Below are positions 36,717-49,060 of a DNA stretch of 64,000 nt, piece by piece (the stretch's first letter is position 1; every line of letters begins with the position of its first letter). The position numbers and the translations under genes were made by a program. The notes beneath the pieces are model-generated. The model saw only the letters and a list, made by a program, of their open reading frames with translations. It did no database searches and was not told the origin of the DNA. This stretch comes from Nitrosospira multiformis (GTDB lineage Bacteria > Pseudomonadota > Gammaproteobacteria > Burkholderiales > Nitrosomonadaceae), in assembly GCF_003050865.1 (NCBI RefSeq), contig NZ_QAOK01000005.1, forward strand, positions 62,001-126,000. Direction: 5' to 3'.

Positions 36717-38014
36717 GATATGGCTTATACGGCTCCCTCGCAATCCTGATCGCCGGATTTACCGGCCTGGGCATTTTGCTGGCGCCACCCGTTACGCTGT
36801 CGTCGGCAGCAGAAAAACCGGAGGCAACGAAGGAGGTACGCGATACTGCCGAAATCGAGGGGCAGAGGGCGCGCGGCGCTTATCTGGCACGCATCGGCAA
36901 CTGCCTGGGTTGTCACACGGCCTATAGTGGACTCCCATACGCTGGCGGACACATCCTCGATACTTCGATCGGCATATTCATCACGCCTAATATCACTTCT
37001 GATAAAGAAACGGGTATCGGCCTCTGGAGCGAGGAAGATTTCTGGCGGGCTCTCCATAACGGCAGGGGGCGCGATGGAAGTCTCCTTTATCCGGCATTTC
37101 CGTATTCGGAATATACCAGGGTATCCCGCGAAGATTCGGATGCCATCTTTGCCTACCTTCAATCACTTCCACCCGTGAGGCAGCGTAATGCGCCCAACCG
37201 CATCAATTTCCCTTTCAACTGGCGTCCGCTGCTGCATCTCTGGCAGCTTATTTATTTTTCTCCGGGCATATATCTTCCTGACACGATGCGGGATGACGAA
37301 TGGAACCGGGGGGCCTACCTCGTGCAGGGGCTCGGGCATTGCAACGCATGTCATACCCGGCGCAACATATTGGGAATAAGCAAAGGAGATATCCTGGGAG
37401 GAGGTCAGCTCATGGGCTCAAACTGGTATGCGCCGTCGCTGACTTCCCTCCAGGAGGCCAGTACCGCCGATTGGCCGATCGAAGACATTAAGAGATTACT
37501 GAAAACCGGATCCACTTCGCGCGCTGTGACGACGGGACCGATGGCGAATGTTGTCAGCCAGAGTCTCCAGTTCCTGACAGAAGACGACGCGCGCGCCGTG
37601 GCGAAGTATCTGAAGTCTTTGCCCGAGACCGAGCCTCGCTCCCGTGGAATCGCCCCTCCCCTTACCGAAGAAGTCGACAAGCAGCTTAAAAAAGGGGGGC
37701 AGATTTACGAAACCTATTGCCAGGACTGCCATGGAAATCTGGGGGAAGGCGCACCGGGAAGCTATCCGGCGCTGGCCGGCAACCGTGGGGTGACAATGGC
37801 ATCCCCGGTCAACGCGATTCGCAGCATTCTCAATGGCGGCTATGCTCCTGTCACTGAAGTCCAGCAGCGTCCCTACGGAATGCCACCGTTTGCGCAAGTT
37901 CTGCCCGACGAAGAGATTGCATTGGTGCTGTCGTATATCCGTAACTCATGGGGCAACCGGGGAAGTCTCATCACGGCGGAACAGGTGGACCGAAGCCGAA
38001 AAGGCGCGCAATAG
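36713..38014 (+). CDS. trihaem cytochrome c (alcohol/sugar dehydrogenase subunit-like)
   Basis: A 433-residue protein with an N-terminal hydrophobic signal or anchor (about residues 5-32) and three haem motifs: CLGCH, CNACH and CQDCH. This three-domain build is that of cytochrome subunits of membrane alcohol, aldehyde or gluconate dehydrogenases. No dehydrogenase catalytic subunit is adjacent, so its electron source is open. The start overlaps the previous stop as ATGA; a longer upstream frame lies inside the dihaem gene and is rejected. It is convergent with hpnA. Confidence 0.87.
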   Translation: MRYGLYGSLAILIAGFTGLGILLAPPVTLSSAAEKPEATKEVRDTAEIEGQRARGAYLARIGNCLGCHTAYSGLPYAGGHILDTSIGIFITPNITSDKETGIGLWSEEDFWRALHNGRGRDGSLLYPAFPYSEYTRVSREDSDAIFAYLQSLPPVRQRNAPNRINFPFNWRPLLHLWQLIYFSPGIYLPDTMRDDEWNRGAYLVQGLGHCNACHTRRNILGISKGDILGGGQLMGSNWYAPSLTSLQEASTADWPIEDIKRLLKTGSTSRAVTTGPMANVVSQSLQFLTEDDARAVAKYLKSLPETEPRSRGIAPPLTEEVDKQLKKGGQIYETYCQDCHGNLGEGAPGSYPALAGNRGVTMASPVNAIRSILNGGYAPVTEVQQRPYGMPPFAQVLPDEEIALVLSYIRNSWGNRGSLITAEQVDRSRKGAQ

Positions 38015-38047
38015 AGCGCCGCTGGCGAGACGTTCAAACTATCCAGG

Positions 38048-39040
38048 CTAGCCACAGTAACCATTTGCCTGAAACCAGTTCATTGCATCCTCGAGTGCAG
38101 ACGCAGCCGGGCGATAGCGATAACCCAGTTCTCTTACCGCCTTGTCACTGGAGTAGAACATCTTTTTCTTTGCCATGGAGACGCTATCCACGGTAGCGCG
38201 CGGCTCAACCTTGGTAACGGCGGACATTTTTTCCATCAACCAGGCAGCAGGCACCACCAGCTTGACGGGAAGACCAAGTCGCCTGGTCTGCTTGCCTCTT
38301 ATCTCATCGATTTTCTGCAGAATCTGCAGCAAGGTCATGTTTTCGCCCCCGAGGATGTAACGCTCGCCAGGTTTTCCATGCTTGTACGCCAGCAGATGGC
38401 CTTCAGCGATATCGTCAGCGTGCACGATATTCAAGCCAGTATTCACGTATGCCGGCATTCGATTGCGCAATGTATCCACTACGATGCGACCGGTGGGGGT
38501 GGGCTTGATATCACGCGGCCCTATCGGCGTGGATGGATTGACGATGACCATGGGCAGGTTATGTTCCCGCGTCATCTGCTGAACAATTTCTTCAGCCATG
38601 AATTTCGAGCGCTTGTAGTGTCCGCACATCAATCCCAGGCTGGAGGGGGTATCTTCGTTGGCAGGAATGCCATTTTCAGCCGTGCCCAGCGTCGCTACAC
38701 TGCTGGTATAGACCATGCGTTTCATTCCAGCTTCGGCGGCTGCAAGCACCAGTGCCCGGGTTCCCTTTACATTGATTTCGTACATGGTATCCGGATTGGG
38801 TACCCAAAGACGGTAGTCTGCTGCTACATGAAACAAGTTATCGCACCCGGCGACTGCCCGTTTCAGGGAGGGAGCAGAACGCAAGTCACCTTCCGAAATT
38901 TCAACGTGCAACTTATCAAGATTTCGTCGATCGCTTCCTGGCCGAACAAGACAGCGCACTTCATGGCCCGCTTCCAGTAAACAACGCGTTACTGCGGAGC
39001 CGACAAATCCGTTGGCTCCGGTTATTAAAGACTTAGTCAT
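38048..39040 (-). CDS. hpnA: hopanoid-associated sugar epimerase HpnA
   Basis: A 330-residue extended short-chain dehydrogenase. The NAD motif is TGANGFVG and the catalytic pair is in YKRSK (YxxxK). The sequence as a whole fits HpnA, found in hopanoid gene sets, though its exact step is not settled. ATG at 39040 is chosen because AAAGGG lies before it. The longer frame adds a basic non-family stretch. No other hopanoid gene is in this window. Confidence 0.8.
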   Translation of the reverse strand: MTKSLITGANGFVGSAVTRCLLEAGHEVRCLVRPGSDRRNLDKLHVEISEGDLRSAPSLKRAVAGCDNLFHVAADYRLWVPNPDTMYEINVKGTRALVLAAAEAGMKRMVYTSSVATLGTAENGIPANEDTPSSLGLMCGHYKRSKFMAEEIVQQMTREHNLPMVIVNPSTPIGPRDIKPTPTGRIVVDTLRNRMPAYVNTGLNIVHADDIAEGHLLAYKHGKPGERYILGGENMTLLQILQKIDEIRGKQTRRLGLPVKLVVPAAWLMEKMSAVTKVEPRATVDSVSMAKKKMFYSSDKAVRELGYRYRPAASALEDAMNWFQANGYCG

Positions 39041-39354
39041 ATCTGACCCTTTCGACTTCCGATTCAGTGCGAACCTGCGAGCAGCCACTCGCTTTGGTGT
39101 TGTTCAGTTATGAATGCTGCCCCTGTCAGAGCCCCCTCGCAATGATCAGGGATCAGACGGCGGGGAATCCGCAAAGCGTTGCGCACTCACAGCTTTCCAT
39201 TTGAGAAAACCAGGTGAGATCCTTTATACGGGAATTCTGGATAATTCAGCAATAGATCGTTGTCTGAAGCAGGCAGGATGAAGCGTTACAAAGAACAAAA
39301 TGCATCCAGCAATATAGTAGAACCTCTCTTTACTCGACCTGCTGATCCTGGCAA
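39041..39354. other. intergenic region between hpnA and the MutS-like gene
   Basis: These 314 bases hold no convincing gene, RNA or terminator. The hpnA promoter should lie here. Confidence 0.5.
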
Positions 39355-40998
39355 TTAGCCGCGGCTGGCAAGGTGCTTTTCCACATCTTCCTTACTGAAA
39401 CCCAGGGCAGCCGCAACCCGATCCGCATGACTCACCCGGGATACACCCGGAATCAGGCGATAGGTCGGACCCTGTGGCGAAAATTCGCCCTGGAGATAGC
39501 GGCCTATCCCCTTGTCCTGCAAACGCTCGCACAGTTCATGGTTATGGGTAACCAGCAAGGTGCTTGCGCCAAGCTTGTAAAAACCGGCGAGAACATACTC
39601 CGAGAGTTCCATCTTCTCTTCGAATGTCGTTCCCTCCGAAAGCTCATCCAGCACGACGAGACTGCGCGGAGTGGAATTGAAGAAAATTTCGCGCGTGCGT
39701 TTCAACTCGTGGCCAAAGCGCCCCATGCCCTCATCCAGATGGCCTGGGTCCGGTACCTGGTAGAAAATATGCTCAGCCGGCACCAGGCGGGCGCCAGCGG
39801 CGGGAATATGGCAACCTATCTGTCCCAGCAGCTGAATCTGGACGACTGTCTTGCAATACGCAGTTTTGCCGCCGCTGTTGGGTCCGGTAATGACCAGCAA
39901 GCGGCCGGCATCATCGAGCGAAACATCATTCGGTACATAATTGGAGTTGGCCTTCGCGAGCACGGGGTTCCGCGCTTCAGTGACTTCCAGTGCGTGCCGC
40001 TCGCTTTCCGATATTTCCGGCAAGGTCATCTTGCCGCCGAAGGCTGCCGAATAGCGATGGAAGGAGAGCAGTTCGTCGAGCATTCCCAGCACATCCACCA
40101 ATCGCGCCAGTTCAGGGCTGTGCTTGAACAGCTTGCGTAGTGGATAGATGACAGTATCGCGATCTGAGGCGGCAATTGCAATCAGAACAACGGGCAAAAT
40201 CGGCACTGCCAGCACGAGTATCCCATAACCGAGATAAGCGATGCCGAAACTCGCCAGCAATCCCTGAAAAAAATAAAGCGCCGCGGCGAGCGCAGCCACA
40301 ACGAAAAATACCGGAATCGGCTTGAACATGGATGGCGTGAAGCGCGAGAGCGGCAGGTAACGCGACTTTTCTTCCCGGGTCTTGAATTTTCCTTCGGAGA
40401 CATAGACCGGACCGCGCATCAGGGAATAAATCCTTGATTTGCCGAAGTCGCGAACAGCCTGGAATAGCTCCCGGAGATAAGCGCTTTGCGGCTGAGGTAG
40501 AATTTCCACCGTCTCGACCATGTCGATCGCAAACCCCGTACCATCGATGAACTGGTGGTAACCGTAACCGCTAAACTCCATTTCATCTTTACCACCCCTG
40601 GAATTGTCTATGGCAATTCCCCCGGTAAAAGTACCGTAGAGCAAATGATAAAGGGACTGCTCTCCCTCTTTCACCGTATCGACGAAGTGCTGGAGCGCTT
40701 CACGAAGCATTGAATTTGACGCAAGTTCCCGTACTGCTTCCTGTTTCTTTTGAATCAGCGCCGCATCTGTCTCCGGTCGCGCAAGCGAGCGATAGAGCAC
40801 AGATTGCCCTGCATGAGTAATAGCGTGATTGACCGAATCGAATAACTCATCGGCTTCGATTGCATCGAACGTTTTCGCATCCAGTACACCGTAATTGTCT
40901 TCCTTCGGCCGACTGTCTCGAATACCCCTGGGCTTCTGGCCACTGGAGAGAACAGGTTTTTGATTCCAGTATGAATTGGGAGCAGAGGGCGAATTCAT
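39355..40998 (-). CDS. membrane-spanning MutS domain V-like ATPase
   Basis: A 547-residue protein. The C-terminal 200 residues are a MutS ABC ATPase: Walker A GPNSGGKT near residue 371, signature/Walker B region LVVLDELSEGT, and the H-loop LLVTHNHE. There is no mismatch-binding domain I. Instead, about residues 224-280 form two hydrophobic segments (PVFFVVAALAAALYFF and GYGILVLAVPILPVVLIA). This places it among the poorly studied MutS-related proteins that seem membrane-anchored; a role in mismatch repair is unlikely. It lies alone between hpnA and tolC, all on the minus strand. Confidence 0.82.
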   Translation of the reverse strand: MNSPSAPNSYWNQKPVLSSGQKPRGIRDSRPKEDNYGVLDAKTFDAIEADELFDSVNHAITHAGQSVLYRSLARPETDAALIQKKQEAVRELASNSMLREALQHFVDTVKEGEQSLYHLLYGTFTGGIAIDNSRGGKDEMEFSGYGYHQFIDGTGFAIDMVETVEILPQPQSAYLRELFQAVRDFGKSRIYSLMRGPVYVSEGKFKTREEKSRYLPLSRFTPSMFKPIPVFFVVAALAAALYFFQGLLASFGIAYLGYGILVLAVPILPVVLIAIAASDRDTVIYPLRKLFKHSPELARLVDVLGMLDELLSFHRYSAAFGGKMTLPEISESERHALEVTEARNPVLAKANSNYVPNDVSLDDAGRLLVITGPNSGGKTAYCKTVVQIQLLGQIGCHIPAAGARLVPAEHIFYQVPDPGHLDEGMGRFGHELKRTREIFFNSTPRSLVVLDELSEGTTFEEKMELSEYVLAGFYKLGASTLLVTHNHELCERLQDKGIGRYLQGEFSPQGPTYRLIPGVSRVSHADRVAAALGFSKEDVEKHLASRG

Positions 40999-41208
40999 GA
41001 TCAGGTTATGTTGGATTGATCGATTTCCGGGATAAGATTGGCAACCTTCCTGAAGTGAGGGATGCCCGGAGGAGAAGATGGGGGCCTGAAAAGCAGTTTA
41101 CGACAGCGTACCATCCTTTTGGTGGATGCCTGCTTCACGACGTGCTTATCGGCGTGCATGCCACCTTTCACGTTTCCCCTGAAAATCTACCACCGGGGCA
41201 GGCGCCCG

Positions 41209-42651
41209 TCAATGCGCGGCGAGTGGTGGCTGGAAGGGGCCTGGGGCTTGTGGCCGAAACAACGCATCGTTCACCTCCTTCAAATCCTCCTCGTCCAGTT
41301 CTCCCGCCTCTGCCTTCAACCGCAATCGTGACATGAGAAAATTGTAGCGCGCCTGCGCGAGATCTCGTCGCGCCGAATAATACAATTGCTGTGCGTTCAG
41401 CACGTCCACTTCGGTCCGGACACCTACTTCCTGGCCGAGCTTGGTGGAATCGACCTGGCTCTGACTGGACACCAGGGCCTGCTTCAGCGCCGTTACCTGC
41501 GCAATGCCATTGGTGACATTGAGATACTGCTGGCTTACTTGCAGCACACTGTTACGCCGGGTATTGTTCAGGTCCTGCAACACCTTTTCCTGGATAGCCA
41601 CTGCTTCGCGCACGCGCGACTGCACCGCAAAACCCTGAAACAGCGGAAAGCTGAGCTGTACGCCAATTTCTTTCGATGTCAGGTCAATGGGACGCCCCGT
41701 GATCGTACCCCCCACCCCTTTCTGGTCGCTGTATATCGCAACGAGATCGAGCGTCGGATAATGCCCCGCCTGAGCCCGTTCAACGTCCTTTTTTGCAATT
41801 TCATATACCGCCTCCTGGACCTTCAGCGCGAGATTGTTCTGTTCGGCCACGCTGATCCAGTCCTGCATGCTGGGATACTTCAACATGAGCAGATCGGAGG
41901 GCACCTCGGCGGGACGAACCATATCTTCCGGTATCCGCCCGATGATCTGTTCGAGCGCCCGTTTGCGCACTTCAAGTTCGTTCAACGCGCCTATCTGCAA
42001 CGCAGCCGTCAAATCGAAACGCGCCTGAGCTTCGTGAGTGTCGACGATGGTAGCGGTTCCGACTTCGAAGTTGCGCTTTGCCTGCGCCAACTGTTCGCTG
42101 ATGGCCTTTTTCTGGGCCTCCGCAACCTCCACGTTTACTTCTGCCAGCAGAATATCCAGATACGCCTGCGCCACGCGCAAGATCAGATCCTGCGCCGCAA
42201 TGATGAATTCCGAATCGGCCTGCGCAACCTGAAGCTTCGATTGTTCGTAAATCGCAAAATTCTCCTTGCGATAGATCGGCTGAGTGGCGGTAATGGTCAG
42301 GCTCTGGTTATCGATGACAACTTCGGAGGGTCTGACGGCCACACCTGTTCCGATCGCGGTTCCAGTTCCGCCGATTCTTTCTATATCGATCCACTGCCGC
42401 CGCCGCACCCCCGCAAGCGTTACCGTGGGCAGCAGGCCCGCCCGGCCCTGGGGCAGTTTTTCCTGCGCGGCCTGGTGCGTGAAGCGGGCTGCGCGAAACT
42501 GCGCGTCATTTTCCAGCGCTTCATGATAGATGTCCATCATGTCCGCGGCCTGCAGCGGGGTGCTCAGTGCTCCGATAAACAGGAGCCCATGGACGTACGG
42601 CGCAATTTTCGATTTGATTCCGGATTGCCTTGCGCTGCTTGAAAAGAACAT
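41209..42651 (-). CDS. tolC: TolC-type outer membrane efflux protein
   Basis: A 480-residue outer membrane factor with a signal peptide (cleavage near residue 35, LQAADMMDIY). Two repeated halves rich in long helices form the trimeric channel-tunnel. LGRIP-like and LPQGRAGLLPTV motifs match TolC. It would serve RND or ABC exporters and type I secretion encoded elsewhere. It lies directly downstream of a protein-isoaspartate methyltransferase gene on the same strand. Confidence 0.9.
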   Translation of the reverse strand: MFFSSSARQSGIKSKIAPYVHGLLFIGALSTPLQAADMMDIYHEALENDAQFRAARFTHQAAQEKLPQGRAGLLPTVTLAGVRRRQWIDIERIGGTGTAIGTGVAVRPSEVVIDNQSLTITATQPIYRKENFAIYEQSKLQVAQADSEFIIAAQDLILRVAQAYLDILLAEVNVEVAEAQKKAISEQLAQAKRNFEVGTATIVDTHEAQARFDLTAALQIGALNELEVRKRALEQIIGRIPEDMVRPAEVPSDLLMLKYPSMQDWISVAEQNNLALKVQEAVYEIAKKDVERAQAGHYPTLDLVAIYSDQKGVGGTITGRPIDLTSKEIGVQLSFPLFQGFAVQSRVREAVAIQEKVLQDLNNTRRNSVLQVSQQYLNVTNGIAQVTALKQALVSSQSQVDSTKLGQEVGVRTEVDVLNAQQLYYSARRDLAQARYNFLMSRLRLKAEAGELDEEDLKEVNDALFRPQAPGPFQPPLAAH

Positions 42652-42747
42652 CTTCGTTGACTACAGTTAAAGATAGATGGATAGCTATAGGAGAGTAGCG
42701 ATGGATACGTCGCGTGGACTGCAATTCCTGGAGTTCGGGCCGAAAGA

Positions 42748-43419
42748 TCAGAATGTAAATCTCTCCGGCTGCTTCGCATTTCTGAGCGGCGCAATACAGG
42801 TTTCGAACAGGCCGACTGTGCTATATGCGCCTGCGCGCCCGTTTTCCTCCTGTGCCACGCAAGTAACGAGAAGAGCCTGCATTACCGGTGGATCGCCCAC
42901 TACAGCAAAGAGGCGCCCGCCGGTTTTAAGGCTCTTCTGAAATCCCTCCGGCAGCACGGGGGTGGATCCGGTCAGGACGATAACATCATAGGGGCCGTAC
43001 TGGACCCAGCCCCGGGCAGCATCGCCATTTTCCACCAATACGTTGGTAATCTCTTGATTCCGCAGGTTTTTTTCGGCCATGGCCGCCAGCTCCGGCACAA
43101 TCTCGACGCTATGAACAAATCTCCCTTTTTTGGCAAGCAGCGCAGTCAGGTAACCGCTGCCGCTCCCTACCTCCAGAATTCTGTCGGTATTATTGACTCC
43201 CAGTTCCTGCAGAATCCGCGCCTCAACCTTGGGGGCGAGCATTACCTCGCCGTATCCCAGCGGGATTTCCATATCGACGAATGCAAGTGAACGGTAAGCT
43301 GCCGGGACAAATTCCTCGCGCCGCAGCTCGAACAATAGTTGGAGAATCTCCTGGTCCAGCACGTCCCACGTACGAATTTGCTGCTCCACCATGTTATACC
43401 GGCTTTGTTCGAGATCCAT
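42748..43419 (-). CDS. pcm: protein-L-isoaspartate O-methyltransferase family protein
   Basis: A 223-residue SAM-dependent methyltransferase that repairs isoaspartyl damage in proteins. The SAM motif I is LEVGSGSGYLTALL, and the family stretch SLAFVDMEIPLGYGEVMLAP is present in part. The ATG at 43419 begins MDLEQSRYNMVEQQIRTW, the usual start. A longer frame adds residues without homology. The promoter is shared with the divergent thiC riboswitch region. Followed by tolC. Confidence 0.85.
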   Translation of the reverse strand: MDLEQSRYNMVEQQIRTWDVLDQEILQLLFELRREEFVPAAYRSLAFVDMEIPLGYGEVMLAPKVEARILQELGVNNTDRILEVGSGSGYLTALLAKKGRFVHSVEIVPELAAMAEKNLRNQEITNVLVENGDAARGWVQYGPYDVIVLTGSTPVLPEGFQKSLKTGGRLFAVVGDPPVMQALLVTCVAQEENGRAGAYSTVGLFETCIAPLRNAKQPERFTF

Positions 43420-43495
43420 ATCCAACCCTCTGCTCCTATATGAAATGTCATAACAAACTTGCAATTATTCCACATTTCCGTTAGCTTCACAGCAG

Positions 43496-45595
<2,100 letters not shown>

Positions 45596-45901
45596 GCGGC
45601 ATGAAAGGTGGGCCTGTGGCAGGCTTGCTATTGAAAAAGCGAAATGGGAAGGAGGCAGGAGAGTTCAGGTGGTTACATTGCGCCAGGGCATTCATTCCTG
45701 CGCGCCTCCCACAACAGCGTCGCAAGTTTTCTCAAACCCGAAGCCGGTTTGATGCGATAATATCAGAAAAACAAACAGTCACGCTCTCGGCGCAACTTCT
45801 CTACTGGATATCCATTGCCCGTATTCCCTGGTAACACCATGGTTCATTCCCGTTCGTTCCCGGTTACCCGCGGCCTCCTGGTTTCTGCCGGATAATCTGG
45901 A
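45596..45901. other. intergenic region between thiC and uppP
   Basis: The 306 bases contain an imperfect inverted repeat (GGAGGC near 45653, GCCTCC near 45713) without a T tract. The uppP promoter should lie here. No gene seen. Confidence 0.45.
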
Positions 45902-46723
45902 ATGGACTGGTTTCTTCTCCTCAAGGGGCTCATCCTTGGCATAGTCGAAGGTCTGACGGAATTTCTTCCGATTTCGTCCACCGGCCACCTGATTCTGGTC
46001 AGCGACCTGCTCAACTTCAATGACGAAAAGGGCAAGGTATTTACCATTGTCATTCAGCTTGGCGCGATTCTGGCGGTCTGCTGGGAATATCGCGTCAAGC
46101 TTCGCCATGTAGTGACGGATATCGGCTCCCGTCAGGATGCAAACCGCTTCGTGTTGAATCTTTTGATCGCGTTTCTACCAGCAGCAATTCTGGGTTTGCT
46201 GTTCATCAAAACCATCAAGCAACACCTGTTTCATCCGGTGCCGGTCGCGCTGGCATTCATAGTCGGCGGCCTTCTAATTCTTTGGGCCGAGCGCAGGCCA
46301 CATGTGGTGGACGTGGAACGGGTCGAAGACATGGACTGGAAACATGCCTTGAAAGTGGGATTGGCGCAGTGCCTGGCGCTCATACCCGGTACTTCGCGCT
46401 CAGGCGCCACCATTATTGGGGGCCTCCTCTTCGGCCTCTCCCGCAAAGCCGCTACTGAATTTTCATTTTTCCTCGCGATTCCAGTTATGTTCGCGGCGAC
46501 TTTTTATGATCTTTACAAGAATCGCGATATTCTTCATCTGGATGATGCGAGCGTGTTCGCGATCGGGTTCGTGGCGTCCTTTATCAGCGCACTTCTCGCG
46601 GTGCGGGGCTTGCTCCGCTTTGTCAGCCAGCACGATTTCTCCGTTTTTGCCTGGTATCGCATCGGGTTCGGGATTATCGTCCTGATTACGGCTTACTCCG
46701 GGATGGTTCAGTGGTCGGCGTAA
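45902..46723 (+). CDS. uppP: undecaprenyl-diphosphatase UppP (BacA)
   Basis: A 273-residue polytopic membrane enzyme that removes a phosphate from undecaprenyl pyrophosphate, recycling the lipid carrier for peptidoglycan; it also gives bacitracin resistance. The two family motifs are visible: [19 protein letters not shown] near residue 13 and [10 protein letters not shown] near residue 162. At least seven hydrophobic segments. Ribosome site weak. Convergent with the rhodanese gene. Confidence 0.94.
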   Translation: MDWFLLLKGLILGIVEGLTEFLPISSTGHLILVSDLLNFNDEKGKVFTIVIQLGAILAVCWEYRVKLRHVVTDIGSRQDANRFVLNLLIAFLPAAILGLLFIKTIKQHLFHPVPVALAFIVGGLLILWAERRPHVVDVERVEDMDWKHALKVGLAQCLALIPGTSRSGATIIGGLLFGLSRKAATEFSFFLAIPVMFAATFYDLYKNRDILHLDDASVFAIGFVASFISALLAVRGLLRFVSQHDFSVFAWYRIGFGIIVLITAYSGMVQWSA

Positions 46724-46869
46724 GAAGGATTCATGTCCAGTAAGTTTTGCTTATGCACTTATTCCCCATTATTTTCCAGATTATTGTCGCCGCAGTAAGC
46801 ATGCCCTGAGCCCCTCGAGGGCCAGGATAAACAAGGGGACGATAACTCAGAGATGGAGACGAAAGATCC

Positions 46870-47340
46870 TCAACTCTGTACCCAGGGTAGTCCTGCCGCC
46901 TTCCAACCGCCTTTCTTACCGCGATGGCCGGTGGTGTCCTTTTCACCTTCGAATCCTTCGAGAACGTTGTAGCAATTCGTATAACCCAGTTCGGAAGCGG
47001 TAGCTGCGGCCTGATGCGAGCGCCCCCCCGTACGGCAGATGAACATGACCAACGATTCCTGATCTACCTGACTGGAAAGATAGTTGATGAAATCAGGGTT
47101 GGAACGCATTCCTGGATAAGATTGCCATTCGATTTCCACTGCACCCGGAATTCTTCCTACCCAATCCCATTCAGCGCGTGAGCGTACATCCACCAGTTTC
47201 GCATCGGGCGCTTCCTGAAGCAGGGTAAGCGCCTCGGTCGGCAGCAGCGCCCCCTGATAGGGCAGATCCATTTCCTCGGCACGCTTCTGCGCCCTCTCGA
47301 GTATTGCAGTGATTGTTTCGGTTCCCATATGGTTTACCAT
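46870..47340 (-). CDS. rhodanese-like sulfurtransferase
   Basis: A 156-residue single rhodanese domain with an N-terminal helical extension. The active-site loop is FICRTGGRS, with the persulfide-carrying Cys. LVDVRSRAEWDWVGRIPGA is the family entry motif. Physiological substrate unknown. Start is at the first or fifth codon; neither has a clear ribosome site. It is divergent from glnA. Confidence 0.85.
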   Translation of the reverse strand: MVNHMGTETITAILERAQKRAEEMDLPYQGALLPTEALTLLQEAPDAKLVDVRSRAEWDWVGRIPGAVEIEWQSYPGMRSNPDFINYLSSQVDQESLVMFICRTGGRSHQAAATASELGYTNCYNVLEGFEGEKDTTGHRGKKGGWKAAGLPWVQS

Positions 47341-47591
47341 GACACGAATGAAATAATATGTAATGGTAATCGATTTTCAGCCATCTGGATGCCTGGAAAA
47401 CTTTAATCCAGGAACAGAGTGCAACAAACCGTACCTCTTCCAGCTTGCGGTATTTTATTGCTGAGGGAATGGCCGTTCCCCTCCTGATATATAATATTAA
47501 TTCTGCAAATTCCCTTTATATGAGGACACTCAATTTTTTAAAAGGAAGGCGCTTTCGCACGCTTGCATATTGACATGGTTTGGAGACTGAA

Positions 47592-49001
47592 ATGGCGGTA
47601 GCCGATGTTCTGAAAATGATTCAGGACAACGAAGTCAGATTCGTTGATCTACGATTTACCGATACCCGCGGTAAAGAACAACATATAACCCTGCCCGCTC
47701 ACGCCGTCGATGCTGATAAACTGGAGGACGGTCACGCATTCGATGGTTCTTCCATCGCCGGCTGGAAGGGTGTGCAGGCATCGGACATGCTGCTGATACC
47801 GGATCCCGACACTGCCCGTCTGGATCCCTTCATGGACGAGGCTACACTGTTCATCACCTGTGACGTAGTGGAGCCCTCGGATGGCAAGGGTTATGACCGC
47901 GATCCCCGTTCCCTGGCAAAACGCGGCGAAGCCTACCTCAAATCGACAGGCATCGGGGATACCGCGTTTTTCGGCCCGGAGCCTGAATTCTTCATTTTTG
48001 ATTCCGTCACCTGGCACGCGGACATGTCCGGCTGTTCCGTAAAAATCGAGTCGGAAGAAGCAGCCTGGAGTTCGAGAGTAAAATACGAGGGCGGCAACAT
48101 CGGGCATCGTCCTGGTATCAAGGGAGGCTATTCCCCCATTCCCCCAATCGACTCCTTGCATGACATCCGATCGGCGATGTGTCTTGCACTTGAGGAAATG
48201 GGTATCGAAGTTGAAGTGCATCACCACGAAACGGCGACTGCCGGACAGTGTGAGATAGGCACCAAGTACAGCAGCGTGGTGAAGCGTGCTGACTGGACTC
48301 AGGTATTCAAATATGTGGTGCATAACATCGCCCACTCTTACGGAAAGACCGCAACCTTCATGCCCAAACCCATTGTCGGTGACAATGGTTCGGGGATGCA
48401 CGTGCACCAGTCAATCTGGAAAGGCGGACGAAACCTGTTTTCCGGAAACGGTTATGGCGGACTCTCGGAAATGGCAATGTACTATATTGGCGGGATCATC
48501 AGGCATGCCAAGGCCTTGAACGCCATCACCAATCCCGGGACCAACTCGTACAAGCGCCTCGTTCCAGGCTTTGAAGCACCCATCAATCTTGCCTATTCCG
48601 TCAGCAACCGATCGGCTGCCGTGCGCATTCCTTATGCCAATAACCCCAAAGGCCGACGGATCGAGGTGCGCTTCCCTGACCCTACCGCGAACCCTTACCT
48701 TGCATTTACTGCCATGCTGATGGCGGGGCTGGATGGAATCCAGAACAAGATTCATCCGGGCGACCCGATGGACAAGAATCTCTACGACCTCCCACCCGAG
48801 GAAGCCGCCAGAATTCCGAATCCCTGCGCTTCCCTGGATGAAGCACTGGACAGCTTGGATAAGGACCGCAATTTCCTGACTCGCGGCGGGGTGTTTTCGA
48901 ATGATATGATAGATGCTTACATCGAACTCAAGATGGAAGAAGTTACGCGCTTCCGGATGACGACGCATCCGGTCGAATTCGATATGTACTACAGCTTGTG
49001 A
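47592..49001 (+). CDS. glnA: glutamine synthetase, type I
   Basis: A 469-residue dodecameric enzyme that forms glutamine from glutamate and ammonia, the main ammonia-assimilation step. The length is exact for the family. Motifs [16 protein letters not shown] and [14 protein letters not shown] mark the active site. The adenylylation Tyr is in NLYDLPPEE, so control by GlnE is likely. ATG at 47592 has GGAG eight bases before; a TTG four codons earlier is rejected. A TATAAT lies at 47490, with no matching -35. I do not see a clear sigma-54 promoter. Confidence 0.96.
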   Translation: MAVADVLKMIQDNEVRFVDLRFTDTRGKEQHITLPAHAVDADKLEDGHAFDGSSIAGWKGVQASDMLLIPDPDTARLDPFMDEATLFITCDVVEPSDGKGYDRDPRSLAKRGEAYLKSTGIGDTAFFGPEPEFFIFDSVTWHADMSGCSVKIESEEAAWSSRVKYEGGNIGHRPGIKGGYSPIPPIDSLHDIRSAMCLALEEMGIEVEVHHHETATAGQCEIGTKYSSVVKRADWTQVFKYVVHNIAHSYGKTATFMPKPIVGDNGSGMHVHQSIWKGGRNLFSGNGYGGLSEMAMYYIGGIIRHAKALNAITNPGTNSYKRLVPGFEAPINLAYSVSNRSAAVRIPYANNPKGRRIEVRFPDPTANPYLAFTAMLMAGLDGIQNKIHPGDPMDKNLYDLPPEEAARIPNPCASLDEALDSLDKDRNFLTRGGVFSNDMIDAYIELKMEEVTRFRMTTHPVEFDMYYSL

Positions 49002-49060
49002 GCGGTGTTTCTCACGTTCGGACCGCTAACGCTGTTTCATTGATCAGGACATAATATCTG

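Noticed and set aside
45640-45725. Imperfect inverted repeat after thiC as a terminator
   Set aside because: No T tract follows and the stem has a large asymmetric bulge.
47530-47565. Possible sigma-54 promoter before glnA (a GCAC and TTGC nearby)
   Set aside because: The spacing is two bases, not five, and the GG/GC pair does not fit the consensus.
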